Shown here in pieces: positions 15,061-16,155 of a stretch of DNA of 16,155 nt; position 1 is the first letter of the stretch, and every line of letters starts with the position of its first letter. The position numbers were made by a program, and so were the translations under genes. Source of the stretch: Thiopontia sp013349825 (lineage in GTDB: Bacteria; Pseudomonadota; Gammaproteobacteria; GCF-002020875); contig CAXCCG010000061.1 of the NCBI GenBank assembly GCA_963981015.1, positions 1-16,155 of the forward strand, read 5' to 3'. The notes beneath the pieces were generated by a model. That model did not search any database and was not told the DNA's origin. It saw only the letters and a list, made by a program, of their open reading frames with translations.

Positions 15061-16011
15061 ATGTCAAAAGAGTCCATAGACGAGAGAAAGCAGCGTGGAG
15101 CCGAGAAGGTCTCCCGTATCCCCATCAAGGTAGTCCCCAGCGAAAAACCACTGCGTAAGCCCGAGTGGATCCGGGCCAAGGCCCCCACCGGAGGCGGAGT
15201 CTCGAAAATCCGCAGACTATTACGTGAAGGGGCGCTCAATACCGTCTGTGAAGAGGCCTCTTGTCCCAATCTGGGTGAATGCTTCTCACATGGCACCGCA
15301 ACCTTTATGATTTTGGGGGATATCTGTACCCGCCGCTGCCCCTTCTGTGATGTTGCCCATGGCAAGCCTCTCCCTACCAACCCGGAAGAGCCGCAACAAC
15401 TGGCAGAAACAGTTGCCGAAATGGGGCTTCGTTACGTGGTTATCACCTCGGTAGACCGTGATGATCTGCGTGATGGGGGTGCCCAACACTTTGCCGACTG
15501 TATCAGCCAGATCCGCTCTACAGTGCCTTCCATCCAGATTGAGACGCTGGTACCCGATTTTCGTGGTCGTGAGGCCATCGCTCTGGAGACCCTCGCTCAA
15601 TCCCCCCCTGATGTCTTTAATCACAATCTGGAGACGGTGCCCCGCCTCTACAAACAGAGTCGCCCCGGTGCCAGTTACCAGGGTTCCCTTCAGCTTCTGC
15701 ACGCTTTCAAATCATCAACCCCATCGGTACCCACTAAATCGGGCATCATGCTCGGACTGGGTGAAGAGATGAATGAGGTACACAGATTGATGGAGGATCT
15801 ACGTAAACATAATGTAGACCGCATTACCCTGGGACAATATCTTCAACCCAGCAGGCACCACCTGCCCGTAAGCCGCTTTGTCACCCCCGCTGAATTTGAT
15901 GCCTTAAGAATTACAGGCGAGTCGATGGGCTTCAGCCATGTCGCCAGCGGCCCGATGGTACGTTCATCATACCATGCAGATCTGCAGGCAGCCGGCGAGG
16001 TAGTGCAGTAA
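15061..16011 (+). CDS. lipA: Lipoyl synthase
   Basis: LipA is a radical SAM enzyme that inserts two sulfurs into protein-bound octanoate, sacrificing its auxiliary iron-sulfur cluster. I use ATG 15061 (GAGAG at 15052-15056 upstream), giving 316 aa beginning MSKESIDERK; an in-frame TTG at 15040 overlaps lipB and is less likely. Auxiliary-cluster cysteines are C63, C68 and C74 (CEEASCPNLGEC). Radical-SAM cysteines are C89, C93 and C96 (CTRRCPFC). The C-terminal RSSYHADLQA carries the serine that completes the auxiliary cluster. RKPEWIRAK (32-40) is the usual N-terminal element. It is the last gene of the plus-strand run; no intrinsic terminator is visible after it. Confidence 0.98.
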   Translation: MSKESIDERKQRGAEKVSRIPIKVVPSEKPLRKPEWIRAKAPTGGGVSKIRRLLREGALNTVCEEASCPNLGECFSHGTATFMILGDICTRRCPFCDVAHGKPLPTNPEEPQQLAETVAEMGLRYVVITSVDRDDLRDGGAQHFADCISQIRSTVPSIQIETLVPDFRGREAIALETLAQSPPDVFNHNLETVPRLYKQSRPGASYQGSLQLLHAFKSSTPSVPTKSGIMLGLGEEMNEVHRLMEDLRKHNVDRITLGQYLQPSRHHLPVSRFVTPAEFDALRITGESMGFSHVASGPMVRSSYHADLQAAGEVVQ

Positions 16012-16050
16012 CCTGAATATCAATGTTCGTAGTGGATTTATAAGATTCTT

Positions 16051-16059
16051 TGCTATACT
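16051..16059 (+). promoter_or_regulatory. Extended -10 promoter-like site downstream of lipA
   Basis: TGCTATACT is an extended -10 (TGn followed by TATACT), with no good -35 at 16031-16036. It would drive transcription out of the right edge of the window. The 144 bp after lipA also hold an AT-rich perfect palindrome, ATAATT-GAT-AATTAT at 16087-16101, and TTGACA, a perfect -35 hexamer, at 16138-16143. No gene is visible before the window ends. Confidence 0.35.
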
Positions 16060-16108
16060 GAAATTAATACCTGTAAAAAATAAGGGATAATTGATAATTA
16101 TGTGTAAC

Positions 16109-16119
16109 TATTCAGGGGT
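16109..16119 (+). repeat. 11-bp match to the inverted repeat at the left edge
   Basis: TATTCAGGGGT here is identical to the reverse complement of 331-341, inside the left arm of the repeat at 328-394. Flanking bases also partly agree (ACT before and GTTAAC after, against ACTT and GGTTCC). It may be the end of a related mobile element continuing past the window. With one short match this stays tentative. Confidence 0.35.
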
Positions 16120-16155
16120 GTTAACGGAAAATAATCCTTGACAGGCTTTTTCAGC

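Noticed and set aside
16012..16155. Intrinsic terminator after lipA
   Set aside because: There is no GC-rich stem followed by a T-run; the only palindrome (16087-16101) is AT-rich and weak.

Overview
The window looks like a chromosomal segment of a free-living-type gammaproteobacterium. The conserved cluster mrdA-rodA-mltB-rlpA-dacA-ybeD-lipB-lipA is a gammaproteobacterial arrangement. Its linkage to mreBCD, to a divergent gatCAB operon and to a D-amino acid aminotransferase gene suggests a Chromatiales-like lineage (purple sulfur bacteria, sulfur oxidisers and their relatives). The genus cannot be fixed from sequence alone. Almost all genes are intact housekeeping genes.

Layout. Positions 1-431 are accessory-looking: a possible 52-codon Pro/Ala-rich small gene (127-285) and a MITE-like inverted repeat (328-394). 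A GNAT acetyltransferase (432-962) converges on gatB with 13 bp between stops. On the minus strand, gatC-gatA-gatB (4253 down to 976) encode the tRNA-dependent amidotransferase. A 210-bp divergent region (4254-4463) carries a perfect 14-bp palindrome. From there a plus-strand run of twelve genes extends to 16011: mreB, mreC, mreD, mrdA (PBP2), rodA, mltB, rlpA, dacA, dat, ybeD, lipB, lipA. Many junctions overlap by 1-11 bp or are separated by under 35 bp; the 120-bp mreB-mreC gap is the only large one. The last 144 bp (16012-16155) hold a promoter-like extended -10 and a motif matching the repeat at the left edge.

How the genes work together. MreB, MreC, MreD, PBP2 and RodA form the core of the Rod complex (elongasome), with RodA polymerising glycan and PBP2 crosslinking it. 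MltB and RlpA are lytic transglycosylases that trim glycan strands. DacA removes terminal D-Ala from pentapeptides. Dat can interconvert D-Ala and D-Glu, so it plausibly links D-amino acid supply or recycling to the wall genes. LipB and LipA make the lipoyl cofactor on 2-oxoacid dehydrogenases and GcvH; they travel with the wall genes by conserved synteny, not by an obvious shared pathway.

Main point of interest: the MltB homologue carries an approximately 54-residue LysM-like segment resembling the N-terminal LysM of FimV, inserted between the catalytic core and the C-terminal subdomain. Other points are the small Pro/Ala-rich ORF, the edge repeats, a recurring palindromic motif upstream of gatC and gatA, a decaying 15-bp tandem repeat before a TTG-initiated mreC, and an altered active-site loop in RlpA. 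I found no defence system, CRISPR array, tRNA, rRNA or complete insertion sequence.
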